From Pestalotiopsis fici W106-1 (taxonomy: Eukaryota; Ascomycota; Sordariomycetes; Amphisphaeriales; Sporocadaceae): a DNA stretch of 64,000 nucleotides. Each line of letters starts with the position of its first letter. Position 1 is the first letter of the stretch. A model generated the notes under the pieces. It ran no database searches. It was given only the letters and a program-made list of their open reading frames with translations, and had not been told where the DNA came from. A program made the position numbers and the translations under genes. This document shows positions 10,145 through 22,234 of this stretch, in pieces. The stretch lies in assembly GCF_000516985.1 (NCBI RefSeq), contig NW_006917092.1:2744619-2808618 (forward strand). The letters are read 5' to 3'.

Positions 10145-11924
10145 ATGGCCGAAAAGAAGACCGGCGTTGCGCCTGACGAGCGCACCGTCATTGGACTGTC
10201 CTTTGGCAACTCTTACAGCTCCATTGCATGCACTGTTGACGACGCTGCTATTGTTATCGCCAACGAGGATGGTGACCGTCAGATCCCAACTGCCCTGTCA
10301 TACGTCGATGGCGAGGAGTACAACGGAAACCAGGCCAAGGCTTTCCTGATCCGCAACCCCAAGAACTCGATCATCTCCTTCAGGGATTTCCTCGGCCAAG
10401 AGTATGTGATACCAATTCTGTAAACTTTGGGGGAATTCAGGAGAACCCTCGACTAACCACTTCAACCACTCTAGATTCAAGTCGATCGACCCCACACACT
10501 GCCACGCCGCAGCTCACGCCGAAGACAAGGACGGCAGCGTCTACTTCACCGTCCAGGACAAGGCTGAGGGTGAGCCCTCGACCATCTCGGTATCCGAGGC
10601 CGCCACTCGCTACATTCGCCGCCTCGTGCAATCTGCTTCCGACTACATTGGCAAGAAGGTCACCTCGGCCGTTCTCACAGTACCCACCAACTTCACCGAG
10701 AAGCAGCGCGAGGCCCTGATCAAGGCCGCCAACGATGCCGACTTGGAGGTTTTGCAGCTCATTGCCGAGCCCGTTTCGGCTGTCCTGGCTTATGATGCCC
10801 GGCCCGAGGCTGACATCAAGGACAAGACCATTGTTGTTGCCGACCTCGGTGGTACCCGCTCAGATGTTGCCGTGGTTGCCTCGAGAGGAGGCCTCTACAC
10901 CATTCTCGCCACTGCTCACGACTACGAGTTTGCTGGTGTCCACCTGGACCAGGTCCTGATGGACCACTTTGCCAAGGAGTTCATGAAGAAGAACAAGGAC
11001 GTCGACCCCCGCGAGAACGCAAGGAGCTTGGCCAAGCTCAAGGCCGAGTCCGAGGCTGCCAAGAAGGCTCTCAGCATTGGAACCAACGCGTCCTTCAGCG
11101 TGGAGAGCTTGGCTGGCGGTATCGACTTCCAGGCCACTGTCAACAGGCTGCGATACGAGACCATTGCCCGCAAGGTCTTTGAGGGCTTCAACCGCCTGGT
11201 GGAAGGCGTCATCAAGAAGGCCGGCCTTGACGTTTTGGACATTGATGAGGTCATCATGACCGGTGGCACTTCGCACACGCCCCGCGTCGCCGCCAACTTC
11301 CGCTACATCTTCCCCGAGAGCACCATCATCCAGGCTCCTTCCACCAGCCCCAGCGCCATCAACCCCTCGGAGCTGCTGGCTCGTGGTGCCGCTCTGCAGG
11401 CTTCGCTGATCCAGGAGTACGAGTCCGACGACATTGAGCAGTCCACACACCCTGCCGTCTCCACCGTGCCTCACATTGCCAATGCCATTGGTGTCATTAC
11501 TGTCGGCAGCGACGGCGAGGAGTCCTTCACTCCCATTATCGCCCCCGAGACTGCTGTGCCCGCCCGCCGCACCGTCCACGTCGAGGCCCCCAAGGAGGGC
11601 GGCGACGTGCTCATCAAGATTGTCGAGGGCAACACCCACATCAAGGTCACCAAGCCCGAGCCCAAGCCCAAGGAGAATGGCAAGAAGGATGGCGACGACG
11701 ATGAGGATGACAGCGACGAGGACTCCGAGGAGGAGGAAGAGGAGGAGCACCGCGAGAAGATCTGGAAGATTGGCACCACCCTCGCCGAGGCCGCCGTCAA
11801 GGGTACCAAGAAGGGTAGCAAGGTCGAGGTCACCGTACAAGTCAATGCTGACCTGGCCGTGATAGTCACCACCCGGGAAGTCGGTGGAAAGGGTGGCGTC
11901 AGAGGCACTGTCAAGGCCCCTTGA
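10145..11924 (+). CDS. SSZ1: Ribosome-associated Hsp70-like chaperone Ssz1
   Basis: Two exons, 10145-10401 and 10475-11924, with a GTATGT...TAG intron; 568 residues. Ssz1 is the atypical Hsp70 that pairs with the J-protein Zuo1 as the ribosome-associated complex (RAC) at the tunnel exit and stimulates Ssb folding of nascent chains. The N-terminal actin-like ATPase fold is visible: IGLSFGNSYSSIA near residue 15 and VLTVPTNFTEKQREAL, but the second phosphate loop reads DLGGTRSD (about 209-216) rather than the DLGGGT of active Hsp70s, as expected of Ssz1. The shape VIMTGGTSHTPRV and the short, degenerate substrate domain also fit Ssz1 better than Ssa/Ssb. A highly acidic stretch (about residues 490-512, Asp/Glu-rich) lies in the C-terminal half, a feature I take as lineage-specific. 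Confidence 0.93.
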
Positions 11925-12775
11925 ACGGAGCTGAAACTTGCTTCAACATAGAAGAGGGCTATTTGTCTCTTCCTCTCTCTTTATAATGATGACCACCAAA
12001 ACCCTCCCAGAAACAAAGATCGCGGAGTACCAGATGCCCCTGATTTATTTTTCTCCCATAGGTGCGGATATGTTCGGCGAGGCGTCCTAGAAATTGCTCG
12101 GATGAAAATAGATAGATTGGATCCCTCACCCCCGGCAACACAAAAGCTTCAATGGGATCAAACATACGGATGTTATGTCGATAGAGCAATGAAGCCAGAG
12201 AAAAGAAAAAGTTACTCAGGAAATGATTTTATAAATTTGTCAAACATACCATTGACTGAAATCTAAATCTTGCAACTCAAGCAAAAATTCGAGAGACATG
12301 GGGCAACAAATAAAATGTGTCTTGGCAGTGTATCTCGACTAGTTCGAGGTATACCTGTGATGCTCCACCGTCTTGTCTTAAGCTCGCCTCATTTCTCGAA
12401 GCGCAGCCGCGTTATATATACATAAGAATGTTGATAAGAAGCCGAACATCTGTGGAGTTTGGCTAAACCCTCTACCAAAAAACAGATAAACTTTCCATCT
12501 TCCTTGCCGAAAAAAACACCCAAAGCAGCCCCGAGGCGGCCACCGAAAACCCTTTCGCTATGCGCTTTGTAAAATATATCTCTAAAAATAAATAATCCTC
12601 ATGTACCAAACCAAGGCAACACAGAATGTAAATTCTAATTACATCCACGAGTCTCCCCATTTGCTTGCGTCTTCTTTTCCGCAAATCTATCCCATTATCC
12701 CAAAGTCGAAACTTTATATACTTTGTTCTTTTCATAAACAGGTTGGTTCGTTGAGATGATGCCGCTCTCTCCAAT
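11925..12775. other. Intergenic region between convergent SSZ1 and NT-C2 genes
   Basis: Shared 3' flanks of two tail-to-tail genes. It is AT-rich with T-runs, and holds a 10-bp palindrome AGGTATACCT near 12348. No gene recognised. Confidence 0.6.
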
Positions 12776-14776
12776 CTAAGTCGAAACGGCCGCCGTCCCC
12801 GGTAGAGCCCAGCTGACGAGGTCATCGCGGACGTCAAACTCGTTGACCTCTCTGTAACTCCTGCGTGCAAATCCATGATCTCGGCTGCTGCCACTGCCAC
12901 TACCGGCGCTGCCCATACTGCCGAGTGTGGGCGTGAGTGAGGCCATGCTGGCGCTGTGGTCGAGACTCGGGCTTTCATAGGGGTCTTCGCGCAGATGGCG
13001 GTGTTGATACTGCTGGCCGTGGCTGCCTCCTTGCTGTGGCTGCTGTGGGTTGCGCGATCTAGCACGTCCGCTACTCCTGAACGTAGCGGCAAGCGATCGC
13101 TCTGAGGCGCCGCTACGAGATCTCGAGTGCCTGCCGCGACTGCGGCTGAACTGATCGCGCACCTTGAGCACGTCTGACGGCCGCAGGGTTCCGCTGTTTA
13201 CTTCTTCGCTGCCCGACGATGTACTGCTTACATCCTCGCCGTTGCGGTCTCGGCTGTGATCCTTCTCACTCCTGCTACTGCTGCCAGTTTGGTCCTTCCA
13301 GCCGCTGCCGCCCGAAAAAATGTCTTCGATACACTCATCAGCGGCGAGCTCGCCAGGCTGACTATTCCAGGACGCCGCGAGCGCGCGGCGGTACATGTCT
13401 TGCAACTCGCTCGCGTCACGCGACTTATTCTGGGTTGTTGTGGTGGGCGCAGTGCCCAGAGGTGATTCGTCGACGGGCTCAACTGTCTCGCCGGCCATAA
13501 TGCCTGCGATGCCGCCAAACATGGGTGCCGTCTTGAGCGGAGGTGCAACGTAGTTCCGATCACCGTCGATCTGAACCATGAGAATGCCGAGCTTGAGCGT
13601 ACTATTGATTTTGCTCTCCTGCATAAGGTACCGGCGTACAATGCCCTCGTCGGCCGTCTCGTGCTCCTGCTCCTCTGCGATCGGTGCCGTCCCAGCGCTG
13701 GCGGTGCTCAGACGTCGTTTGCCCTGGAGCGCTGGCCCAAGTATATCCCTGCGCGCGTACTCCAGACTGCTTCCTGACCGACTGCTCACGCTCTTCCGGG
13801 GAAAGTTTTCACTTTCTTCCACGTATTCGCTCAAGTTCAGTCTGACAACACCGAGTGTAATCCTGTCGTCCCTCCCGCCCGAGGCTGAAAACTCCTGCAC
13901 CACCTCAAACTCGATGGGACATTCCGACAACTGATTGTTCCGGTCTATGGTGATGCGCAGAGGCACGACTTTGTTGTAGTCATAGGTTACGCGATGGTTG
14001 ATACTGTCGATGGGACACTTGTTGGTCCGACCGCGGTGGTCGCCATGCATGGAGTGTGGAAGATGCCATTTGATCTGCGAGGTGCCGCTGACGAGCGGGA
14101 CGTTGTTGAGATCGTATATGGTCAGATGAAGGTCGAATTTAGGCTTTCGCGCCTTATTTACTATGGGTAGGAGAGAAGGCATGTTAGCGACTGGCGGCTT
14201 CTGGTGTGATCGACATGCATGCTATCGCACAGAAGTCGTTGTTCGCTTTTGCATGAGAGGTGTCGGGCGATGACGACAATGTCCAGGTTTCAGTTGCAAG
14301 GATGCGGCGACGGCGCAAAAAGACGAGATCATGCGCATGTTTGGGGGGTCTTGGGAAGAGAGTGAAATTTAAAGGCAGTTGACAAGAGATGATTATGAAG
14401 CAGACACAGAGCAAGAAGTAAAAGCTTCCCACGAGGGTTTGAAACAATGTCTTGAATCTTGCCGGAGCCTCGTACTGTATCCGTTTCCGTCAAAGCACGG
14501 AATGCTTATCTGGCCAGGACCTGAATCTGGAATGCGGCTGACATGGGTGGGAGAGAGAGGGAAAGTACGGACGAAGCTGAAGCAGCGACTTGTCTTAATG
14601 CTGCCGCAGCATGAATTTGGGGAAACCAAAACAGCGGGAAAGGATCTACTGTTGTATTGGATGGATGACAGGCAGGGTGGGATGGGGAAGGAACGGGTAA
14701 ATAACACAGTAGATAAGATAGACTCCAAAAGAAAAGGGAAAAAAACACAAAGAGGCGGCTTACTCAAAGATGCCAT
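12776..14776 (-). CDS. NT-C2 domain (EEIG1/EHBP1 N-terminal-type) protein
   Basis: Proposed exons (minus): 14764-14776 (13 nt) and 12776-14160, intron 14161-14763 (603 bp) with GTAAGC donor, a GCTAAC branch site about 45 bases before the TAG acceptor. The result is 465 residues beginning MASLINKARKPKFDL. The alternative single-exon start (ATG 14182, MPSLLPIV...) gives a less natural N-terminus and is less likely. The NT-C2 fold covers about residues 5-200: IYDLNNVPLVSG, KWHLPHS, CPIDSINHRV, ECPIEFEVVQEF, then LGVVRLNLSEYVE and STLKLGILMVQIDG. Such C2-like domains are thought to bind membranes or small GTPases. The C-terminal half is Ser/Arg-rich and probably disordered, ending in a conserved-looking EVNEFDVRDDLVSW. 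Exact cellular role unknown. Confidence 0.85.
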
Positions 14777-16121
14777 GGTCTCACTATAGTAACCTTATCC
14801 AACCCAGTTGAGCTTACGTCGGCAGATGAGTCGCAAATAGTCGTAGGTCGAACATGCGTTCGCTCGGGAGACGGGGGCTACCGAACCGGGTAAGGATGGG
14901 ACGCGGCCGGCGCATGCAGTCATAATTCTGCGCGAAACGAGCGACAATGAAAGGGCGAGCGTACCAAGTGGCTGGGTAGGTAGGTACTGTGTAGGTATGT
15001 AGAGAGGTAGGCTGAGCGAGTCGAGTTGGGCGAGCTTTCTCTCCCCTTCTCTCTCTCTCTCTCTTTTTCCACCCCCGTTAACGAGCCAGTCTTAAAGTTA
15101 GTTCGCGGCTTCGGGTCTCGTTATACGTATGTCTTTCCAGAAATAGTCTCTCGTGTTGACCAAGCAAGTGTCCGGATGGTCCGGAAAGCGAAAGCGAATA
15201 ATTGAATGGGTTCGGCGCGCAACCTGATTCGGAAGAGCAGGACTGGGAATCGATGTGATAGAAGAAGTGCGAGTCACCTAGTGTACACATACGACGACAA
15301 GCAATGACATGGGGAATTCTAGTTTAGAAAATGCGTATTGAGAAAGGGGATCGACCCAACCCAATCCAATCCCAGGAACCCAGTCGGTTTGTGTCCAAGT
15401 ACTAAAACCGGCCTGGCTAGCACAGGTAAGAATCAGAAAATGTTCTAGCCGCGTGTAGAACTTTGGAGACCCGTCGAAATGACATGCAGCAGAAGGAGTC
15501 GAGCAAAAAACAAGGATTCGAGATTCCGTCAATCTTCTTTTTTCCCACCAACGTCCAGTGCGTCATGGTCGCGACTGGGCAACTGGCGCAGCAGCTTGGA
15601 ATTGGCCGACCCAGTATTTCAGGTCGATTCGAGGATCCATTTTCTCCATCGGATATTTTGTTAGGGGTCTGGGGAGGGGCCACTCGTAAATTCGTAATTA
15701 ATGTGGCTGCTCATCGCATTCAAAACCAACCGCTAGCTTAACAGCCTACAGGTGTGGCCGTGCGACTTTTAGTGCATTTTCACTGGGGAAGTCTGTGCTA
15801 CTATGTAAGTTTAGCTGCACATCACAAAATTATGGGTACCATTGGCCGCAGCTTGGGAAAATTTCCAGCTTGCGCCGACCCGGTCTAGTGCTACTACGCG
15901 ATCCGCCAATCTATCAAAAAAGTGCATCCATCGATTTTTTTGGTCATCAGCCTCGCTGCAGATGCTCATTTAGGCTGACTCAGATCTTGGAGTTGTCCAA
16001 GTCTAGCTGCGAAGGGGGATATCACAATTCAGAAGAGTTCGGCAGATGGACCCTTCCGTGTGAGCCCGGCAATTTGCTCGACATCAAAGGTTGTCCGTGT
16101 GCAGTCGAGGTAGAGTTGACC
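14777..16121. promoter_or_regulatory. Divergent promoter region between NT-C2 gene and POP1
   Basis: 1.35 kb between two divergent start codons. It contains GTAGGTAGGTACTGTGTAGG-type repeats at about 14975-15010, a CT dinucleotide run near 15049-15064, and otherwise no gene. The POP1 frame stays open upstream to 15795 but has no ATG with good context, so the upstream part is taken as leader. Confidence 0.5.
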
Positions 16122-18929
16122 ATGGCCCCCCAGCAAGGCCGTCAGCCTGGTGACAAGCTAAAGAAACGACCGGCTGAGGCTTCATTGACATCTTCTTCTG
16201 TCAAGAAACCCAAGACAGACGCCAGCGGGAGACAACAAGGCAACGCAAATGCAGGGCAGCAAAATGGACGGAGTGAGATGAAGCACAGCAAGACCCAAAA
16301 TGGGCCATCGAACACGAAAGACGTCAGAAGGCCGGCTCCGAATTTTAGGGATGTCAGAGCTATTGCAGCCCAGCCTGCAGACGCTGCCCTCAAGGATGGC
16401 GAGCTGGATGTTCAGGCCTTTCTCAACGCTCGAGGCTTCGAGATCAAGGCTTTGGACGAAAGTATGAGGCGCACCCAAGTCTCTCAGACTAGCCGGGCTT
16501 TTCAAAAGGTGCCCTTTACCATGAGACGGAGAGCTGCCGCTCACAACCACAAGAAGGTCCCGAAGCGATTGTACAGGAGGGCCAAGAGGGAAATGGAGTT
16601 GGACAACACCCCTACTGTGAACTCCAAGACAAGAAAGCCAAAGTCTAATCGTGCTCGCTTACGAGCAGAAACAGCCCTTCGGCTAGGAAAATTGGCCGAG
16701 AGAAAAAGACGACAGAAGCTCCGCAAAAAGGGAAAGGACGGTAAACTTGACCCGGTCACTGTGCAGACGAGAGTCGCTCGTCCAAAATTAAGGAGGAATA
16801 CTCTCAACGAGCCTCCTGTCATGGCCAAGAAATTCAGAAAAAGACAACTGAACAAGACCTGGCTGCCAACTCACCTCTGGCATACCAAGAGGGCAACAAT
16901 GACTCCGCCAAAAGATCCTCTCTGGAGATTTGCAATCCCCCTCACACCAACTCAAAAATGTTACCGACCAACACATCGCGCACTCCGCGAGAAGGGAGCC
17001 ATGGCCTGGGACATGAGTTATATGAGTACCATTGGCTTGTCTGGAGCTGAGAGAAGTGTAACTCAGGTTCTCAAATCACTTGGCTTAACTGCGGAAAGTC
17101 TTTGGGATGAAAGCGGTGCGAGATGGAGATCCGGCGCTGTGCATTGGAATGGAACCTTGACGAGAATGAAGGAAACTTCTCCGAGATCTATCGGACCAGC
17201 CACAGTCATCTGGGATCCCAAGGTGCAAGAGGAAGACGTCGAAATGACCTCGGAAAGCAAACCAGAAAGCAAGGTTGTGCGACGCATATTCATCCGGCTT
17301 CATCCCTCGGCATTTCTCGAGACATTCAATGAACTCCTTCGGCTGGCAAAGGGCCTAACACCACGTCCCTATATCGAAGACTTGCGTTATGAGATTGGAA
17401 GCATCGAGGTATCTGGTCCCGACTCTACAGAGGCGTTGCTGGGTGTCCTCTCTCCATATCCTTCAAAAGCAGAGGCCACTCAAGAACCACATGCAGCAAA
17501 ATGGCAAAATTTACTGGGCGTTAGTCCTTCTGTTCTCCCAGTTGGGTCACTACTTGCTTTTTCAGTAATGGATCCTCGTTTACGATACCCCCCAAGACGG
17601 GTACAAAATCCGAGTTCTGCCACCCAGTTGCATCACACAAGCACAGCGTGGCATCGAGAGTTGACGCCCAAACCTATTGCTCTATTTGACCGTGATATTC
17701 GCTTCAAGGCCTGCCAACTTCCGTCCCAAAAAGCACTCAATCGTCGAAAGGGTAAGAATGCGCCAGGCTCTTTCCTCAAGCCAACGCAAGCTGACCCGGA
17801 AATCCCTGTCGTTTTACTGGCCTCAAGACAAGTCGAAACGCCGGGGAAGTGGACACTGCTTATGCCATGGAAATGTGTCCTTCCCACGTGGTATGCTTTG
17901 ATGCACTATCCACTCTCATCGGGCGGGAACCCGTCGCTCGGCGGACTTCAAGAAATACAGCAGAGTTGCTTTGAGCAAGGGCTTCCTTGGTTTCCCGGAG
18001 ATTTCCCCGCCACCGACGCCGGCCAGGCATGGGAACTCGAACAGCGAGAAGCAAGGAAGAAGGCTTGGGATCGAATGCCCAAGGGCAAGAGGGTCAATTA
18101 TCAGACCTTGGATCTGGGTGCCGGTCGAAAGGGCGAAATCGGAGAAGGCTGGGCCTGTAATTTCGAATCCATGTTCGACTCGAGCCAGAAGAGCACGGCC
18201 ACCGAGAAGCCGGATGTGGTCATGGCAGACCAGGACGACCAGAGTGCTGGGGGAGCCGAAATCCGCCAACCGAAAGCGGCAGATCCATCAGAGCATCCAT
18301 TGTCACAAATGACTCAACTCTCCAAAGTCAAGTTCAACGCAGTGCTTGCCGGTAAAGCAGATACGCTGCCGCCCAACGCCCTGGTTACTGTGAAGCTCAA
18401 GCTGCAAGGTCGAGGCGTTCCTGGTCCTTGCGCCCGCGTGTACAGACTACCCACCAGCAAAGCCACCAGCATGGCAACACAAGCCGAAGTCCCGGCCACG
18501 GACCCGTTGGTAACTAGCAGTAACGGCCTGCCATCGAATCTTGCGGATAAATGGCTGGCGACATTACCGCAAAAGGGCAAGCAGCCCCGGGCTACGCCCA
18601 AGGTGAAACACAACTCGACGGCCAACATTGATCTTGAGCTGCGGAAGCGTCTCCTGGCGCAGGAGCTCACGGCCCCTCCGAATACCGATGGCGAAGGCAT
18701 CAACGGCCATTTATTATGCCCAAACGCAGAGGACCTGATGGGATTCGTCACGACGGGCAGTTTCAGCCTGAGGGAAGGCCAAGCAGAGGCTATTGGCAGC
18801 CTGTCGGCGGAAAAGGCCCTCGAGGCGCTCAACAGGTGCAAGGGCAAGAATGATGGCACGTCTAGGCTAGTCGTCGTCCGTAACGCTGGTCAGAGTATCG
18901 GGTGGCTCGCTCGGTGGGAGCTGGTGTAA
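16122..18929 (+). CDS. POP1: Ribonuclease P/MRP protein subunit Pop1
   Basis: A single exon of 935 codons plus stop. ATG 16122 (GACCATGGCC context) gives the polar N-terminus MAPQQGRQPG. Pop1 is the largest protein of RNase P (tRNA 5' maturation) and RNase MRP (rRNA processing); it binds the catalytic RNA in the nucleus. N-terminal Pop1 signatures: SRAFQKVPFTMRRRAAAHN followed by KKVPKRLYRRAKREM (about residues 125-160), a very basic block about 165-225, then WLPTHLWHTKRATM and DPLWRFAIPLTPTQKCYRP (about residues 246-285). The central POPLD-type domain and C-terminal glycine-cleavage-T-like part lie further on. Length is close to the family (yeast 875). It runs into the convergent flavoenzyme gene with only 92 bp between stop codons. 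Confidence 0.95.
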   Translation: MAPQQGRQPGDKLKKRPAEASLTSSSVKKPKTDASGRQQGNANAGQQNGRSEMKHSKTQNGPSNTKDVRRPAPNFRDVRAIAAQPADAALKDGELDVQAFLNARGFEIKALDESMRRTQVSQTSRAFQKVPFTMRRRAAAHNHKKVPKRLYRRAKREMELDNTPTVNSKTRKPKSNRARLRAETALRLGKLAERKRRQKLRKKGKDGKLDPVTVQTRVARPKLRRNTLNEPPVMAKKFRKRQLNKTWLPTHLWHTKRATMTPPKDPLWRFAIPLTPTQKCYRPTHRALREKGAMAWDMSYMSTIGLSGAERSVTQVLKSLGLTAESLWDESGARWRSGAVHWNGTLTRMKETSPRSIGPATVIWDPKVQEEDVEMTSESKPESKVVRRIFIRLHPSAFLETFNELLRLAKGLTPRPYIEDLRYEIGSIEVSGPDSTEALLGVLSPYPSKAEATQEPHAAKWQNLLGVSPSVLPVGSLLAFSVMDPRLRYPPRRVQNPSSATQLHHTSTAWHRELTPKPIALFDRDIRFKACQLPSQKALNRRKGKNAPGSFLKPTQADPEIPVVLLASRQVETPGKWTLLMPWKCVLPTWYALMHYPLSSGGNPSLGGLQEIQQSCFEQGLPWFPGDFPATDAGQAWELEQREARKKAWDRMPKGKRVNYQTLDLGAGRKGEIGEGWACNFESMFDSSQKSTATEKPDVVMADQDDQSAGGAEIRQPKAADPSEHPLSQMTQLSKVKFNAVLAGKADTLPPNALVTVKLKLQGRGVPGPCARVYRLPTSKATSMATQAEVPATDPLVTSSNGLPSNLADKWLATLPQKGKQPRATPKVKHNSTANIDLELRKRLLAQELTAPPNTDGEGINGHLLCPNAEDLMGFVTTGSFSLREGQAEAIGSLSAEKALEALNRCKGKNDGTSRLVVVRNAGQSIGWLARWELV

Positions 18930-19021
18930 AAGCATCAATAAAATCGAAATGGCAATTAATTATGCATTCATGTATATCTACAAAGCATACGTGTCCTACG
19001 CCTCGAAATGCAAACGTGACT

Positions 19022-21054
19022 CTAGTCGTATAAACCCAGAATCTCCCCGACAATGCTCTTGAAAGTCTCGTTGGGGTCGAACTTTTCGCGAACAGCCTTG
19101 AAGCGTGAGAGATGCTAAAAGAAGGAGAAAACAAGACATGTCAGCAGAGCAGCTCATACTGCTATGGGGTCGGATATTGACATTGCTCACCGACGGGTCA
19201 AGGTTCTTGGTGGCATTGCCAAACACTTCACGCGTGTTCTTGGTCCAGTGCGGACGACATGGGAACTCGTTGATGAGGACATTGGCCAATCTCGGGTCTA
19301 GAGGTAGAAATGAAAAGACTTGTCAGCGACTTTGGTTTCCATCATGACAGTAGGCCAGGACACGGGAGTTGAGCACTCGAGGATCGGGGAAAAACAGAAG
19401 AGCACTTACAAAAATCAGCATTATAGGGCTCTCCATCACCAACACTGGGCTTGAAGTGGGGGAAATCAAACATGATGGCGCCCTGGGTCCAATCGGCACC
19501 ATCACTGGTATTGTACGTGACCTGGCCCAAGAAGTCATAGTAGGGCTTGCCAAACTTGATATTGATGCCGGAGCGATACGTGCTCGTCATGGTGATGCCG
19601 CGCTCCGTCTTTTCGTCGTCAAAGAACTGGCGCACGCGCTTGAGCATGGCGTTGGCCTGGGTCACGGGGAAGGCGAGCTCGAGCGTCAGCCCGTGCAGGC
19701 CGTACTCCCACTCGGGCTTCTGGCCCGGGTACAGCCCGCCAATGAGCACGTCGTAGTTCCACCCGTAGACGGGCCAGAAGAGAATGGTCGCGTCCGTCTC
19801 CTTTTCGTGAAAGTTGGGCGCGCTCCAGAGCGTGAAAAAGGTCGTCTCGGCCAGCTCGTTGGACGTCTCGAGGTACTTGCCGCTGTTGAGCAGCGCAATG
19901 GCGGCGCCCGCTTCAATGTCTGTCAGCGAGAAGGTGTTCTGGAAGCCCTGCTGGTCGCTGAGCGTCGTGGGGACCTCGTCGTAGTAGCGGTGGTGGAACT
20001 TCTTCAGGTAGGGCCACCACTGTGTACGTTCTTGTTATTAGCCATTGAGTGATCGAACGAAATGTCTTTGTTCAAGCTTACCCAGAAGTTTGCAGTTGCA
20101 TACGGTGCAATCATGCCATAGATATCACCATTAAGTACGTCATCCTCGTCATACTACAACCATTCCAGGTCAGTATTTCTCTTCCCTCTTCACAGGCGAA
20201 ACTTTCAACTTTTCAAGCAAATATTTACTCACTATGTCCTGTTTAGCAAAGACCTTGAAGTCGGGATAAATCTTGAACTTCATCCTCGCAATGACGCCCA
20301 ACAAACCCAGCGAAGTCGACGCCGCCAACCAATCATCATTACTCTCGTCGCGCTCCACCGTGACAATGTCACCATTGCCATTAATGATATCCAGCGAGAG
20401 CACGCCCGCCGCGACCATGGAGTCTTCGCGGATCGAGGAGCGGTGCGCGCCCATGGCCACGGCGCCGGCCATGGATATGTTCCAGTTGACCAGGGTGTAG
20501 CCGATGGAGGCGTTGCGCTCGTGCAGCCACTCGGCCAGCTGCAGAAACGTGACGCCTGCCTCGATCACCACGGACCCCGAGTCGGCGCCCGCTTCGAGCT
20601 GCAGGTCCGAGATGCCGTTGGTGTACTCTGTGCGAATGATGACGGTGCGCGGGTCGTCTTGACACTACAGAATGAAAACATGTGTAAGCTCTTTGCTCCT
20701 GCGATGAGATGTCCCGTCTATATCCCGTTTCGAGGTGTTACAGTTGACTCTTCCAGGACCGAATTCAACCGAGCCTCTCCGTGTATAACCATATTTGACG
20801 AAGCGAGACCACATGAACTTGGTTCTTACCATTGTATCGTACCACATGTGGCCTTTTCCGGAAGCACGAACGGGAGTACCATTTGCAGCGGCTTCCTTGA
20901 CAATGCTAACCATTTCGTCGACGCTGGTAACGTTGTGTACAGAGGCGACATCGTTGCAGGCAGGGAAGCCAGGACCGTCAAAAGTATTGTAGGGTCCAGC
21001 CAAGACGCCGACGGCGCAGGCGAGCCAGAGTAACTGGCGCATGGCAGACAACAT
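19022..21054 (-). CDS. Secreted FAD-linked oxidase, aldonolactone oxidase-like
   Basis: Six exons (minus): 20830-21054, 20233-20664, 20082-20153, 19410-20019, 19191-19297, 19022-19114; all introns GT-AG and frame kept; 512 residues. ATG 21054 starts a signal peptide (MRQLLWLACAVGVLAG begins at the Met four codons later). It belongs to the VAO/PCMH flavin family: the FAD-binding half has VRASGKGHMWYD (His 69) and MAGAVAMGAHRSS (about 140-152). The C-terminal half has FPCRPHWTKN (His 463, Trp 464) and FKAVREKFDPNETF, the pattern of gulono/arabinono-lactone and alditol oxidases rather than berberine-bridge enzymes. Those oxidise sugar lactones or alditols with O2, giving H2O2. The substrate here is unknown; export is inferred from the signal peptide. 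Confidence 0.85.
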
Positions 21055-22234
21055 TGTCAGCCCCAGGATGTTTAGGGAATAGCAAGAAGAATAGTAAACC
21101 TCTTCGCACTCGAGACCAAGGTTGCCCCAAGACACCTCAAAGAACCAGCACTTGGCCCGCCGCCTCAAGAGACACGATCCGCCTTTTATATTTTATCGGT
21201 GCCTTGCCTACCCTGTCGCTTCGGTGCCTGACAATCCATCAATCACGAGAAGTGCCGTCGTGCCATCATCTTTGTCACCGGATTCTGTCCAGCGCGACCT
21301 TGGCCCAGCCGCGGCAAACACCTGCCTTTTGGCAGCAGATGGAAGGAAGAAGCATGTGACATGCGTGTGTGACCCTGTACCTGGATGGCTTCTCCAAGTC
21401 TACAGTTGCACTCAACAGAAAAGGCTTCCTACTGTTGGATTGTGAACTGTAGTGGACAAGGGGGTCTGTTTGGTCGCCAAATAGGGCCCCTGGTGCCATT
21501 CATACCTGACCACTCGGTTGCGAGAATGCAGCATTCTGGATCAGTCGAGGACTGCCTTTGTAAGGTCGGAAGACTTTTAAGCGCTACCATTCATGACATG
21601 AGGATCGTCTTTGCAGGGGAATCGCATCGATGCAAGAGCGGATATACGTCTTGGCATAATGCAACACCCCGCAACCTCCAGAGATGCTATGACATAGACA
21701 AAGGTCAGAATCCCTGTCATATGATACTCTTGGTCTATATCAAAAAACACCGTTTACTTGCGCACGCATGGCTTTGGACACATAAGATACAGTTTTCATC
21801 ACCTTTGGTATGACTGGAGATCATTGTTCGATTAGCTCGGCTCTATTTACCTTGATCCCGACATGTCGTCTATCTTGCTGACTATATTGTACATGAAGCG
21901 CTTTGACAGTATTTCTTGTTCCCCTCACTCTGATCAAATGACAGGCATGTAGCAAATTGTTGGCCGTGAACAGCTTTCATGTTACAAGCTCGAGATCTTC
22001 GCTGACGGTGGAATCCATCGAGCTAAACGATAATGCAATAAGCATGAGCAAGTTGCCGGACTTGTCAGTGTCTCCGGCAATTCGAAAAAGAAAACGTTGT
22101 CGAAAACTGAGACAGGAAAGCATCGCCTAAAGAAAGGGGGAGAAAAACTGAACAACGGATGTTGCCTAGAAGGAAAAGCTGACAAAGACACTATCGGTGC
22201 TTGAACGTCAGACGTCGAGCTAGAATGGCAAGGT
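21055..22234. other. Intergenic region, flavoenzyme promoter
   Basis: Between two minus-strand genes. A frame at 21385-21813 (142 codons, ATG start) shows no motif or signal and is not called. No RNA gene or repeat was recognised. Confidence 0.5.

Noticed and set aside
14180..14182. ATG at 14182 as start of the NT-C2 protein
   Set aside because: It lies inside the proposed intron and gives a less natural N-terminus than the spliced start at 14776; kept as the alternative model.
15795..16121. N-terminal extension of POP1
   Set aside because: The frame is open but has no ATG in good context; the ATG at 16122 has a strong context and gives a normal N-terminus.
21385..21813. 142-codon plus-strand ORF with ATG
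   Set aside because: No motif, signal or neighbour support; composition looks like chance.
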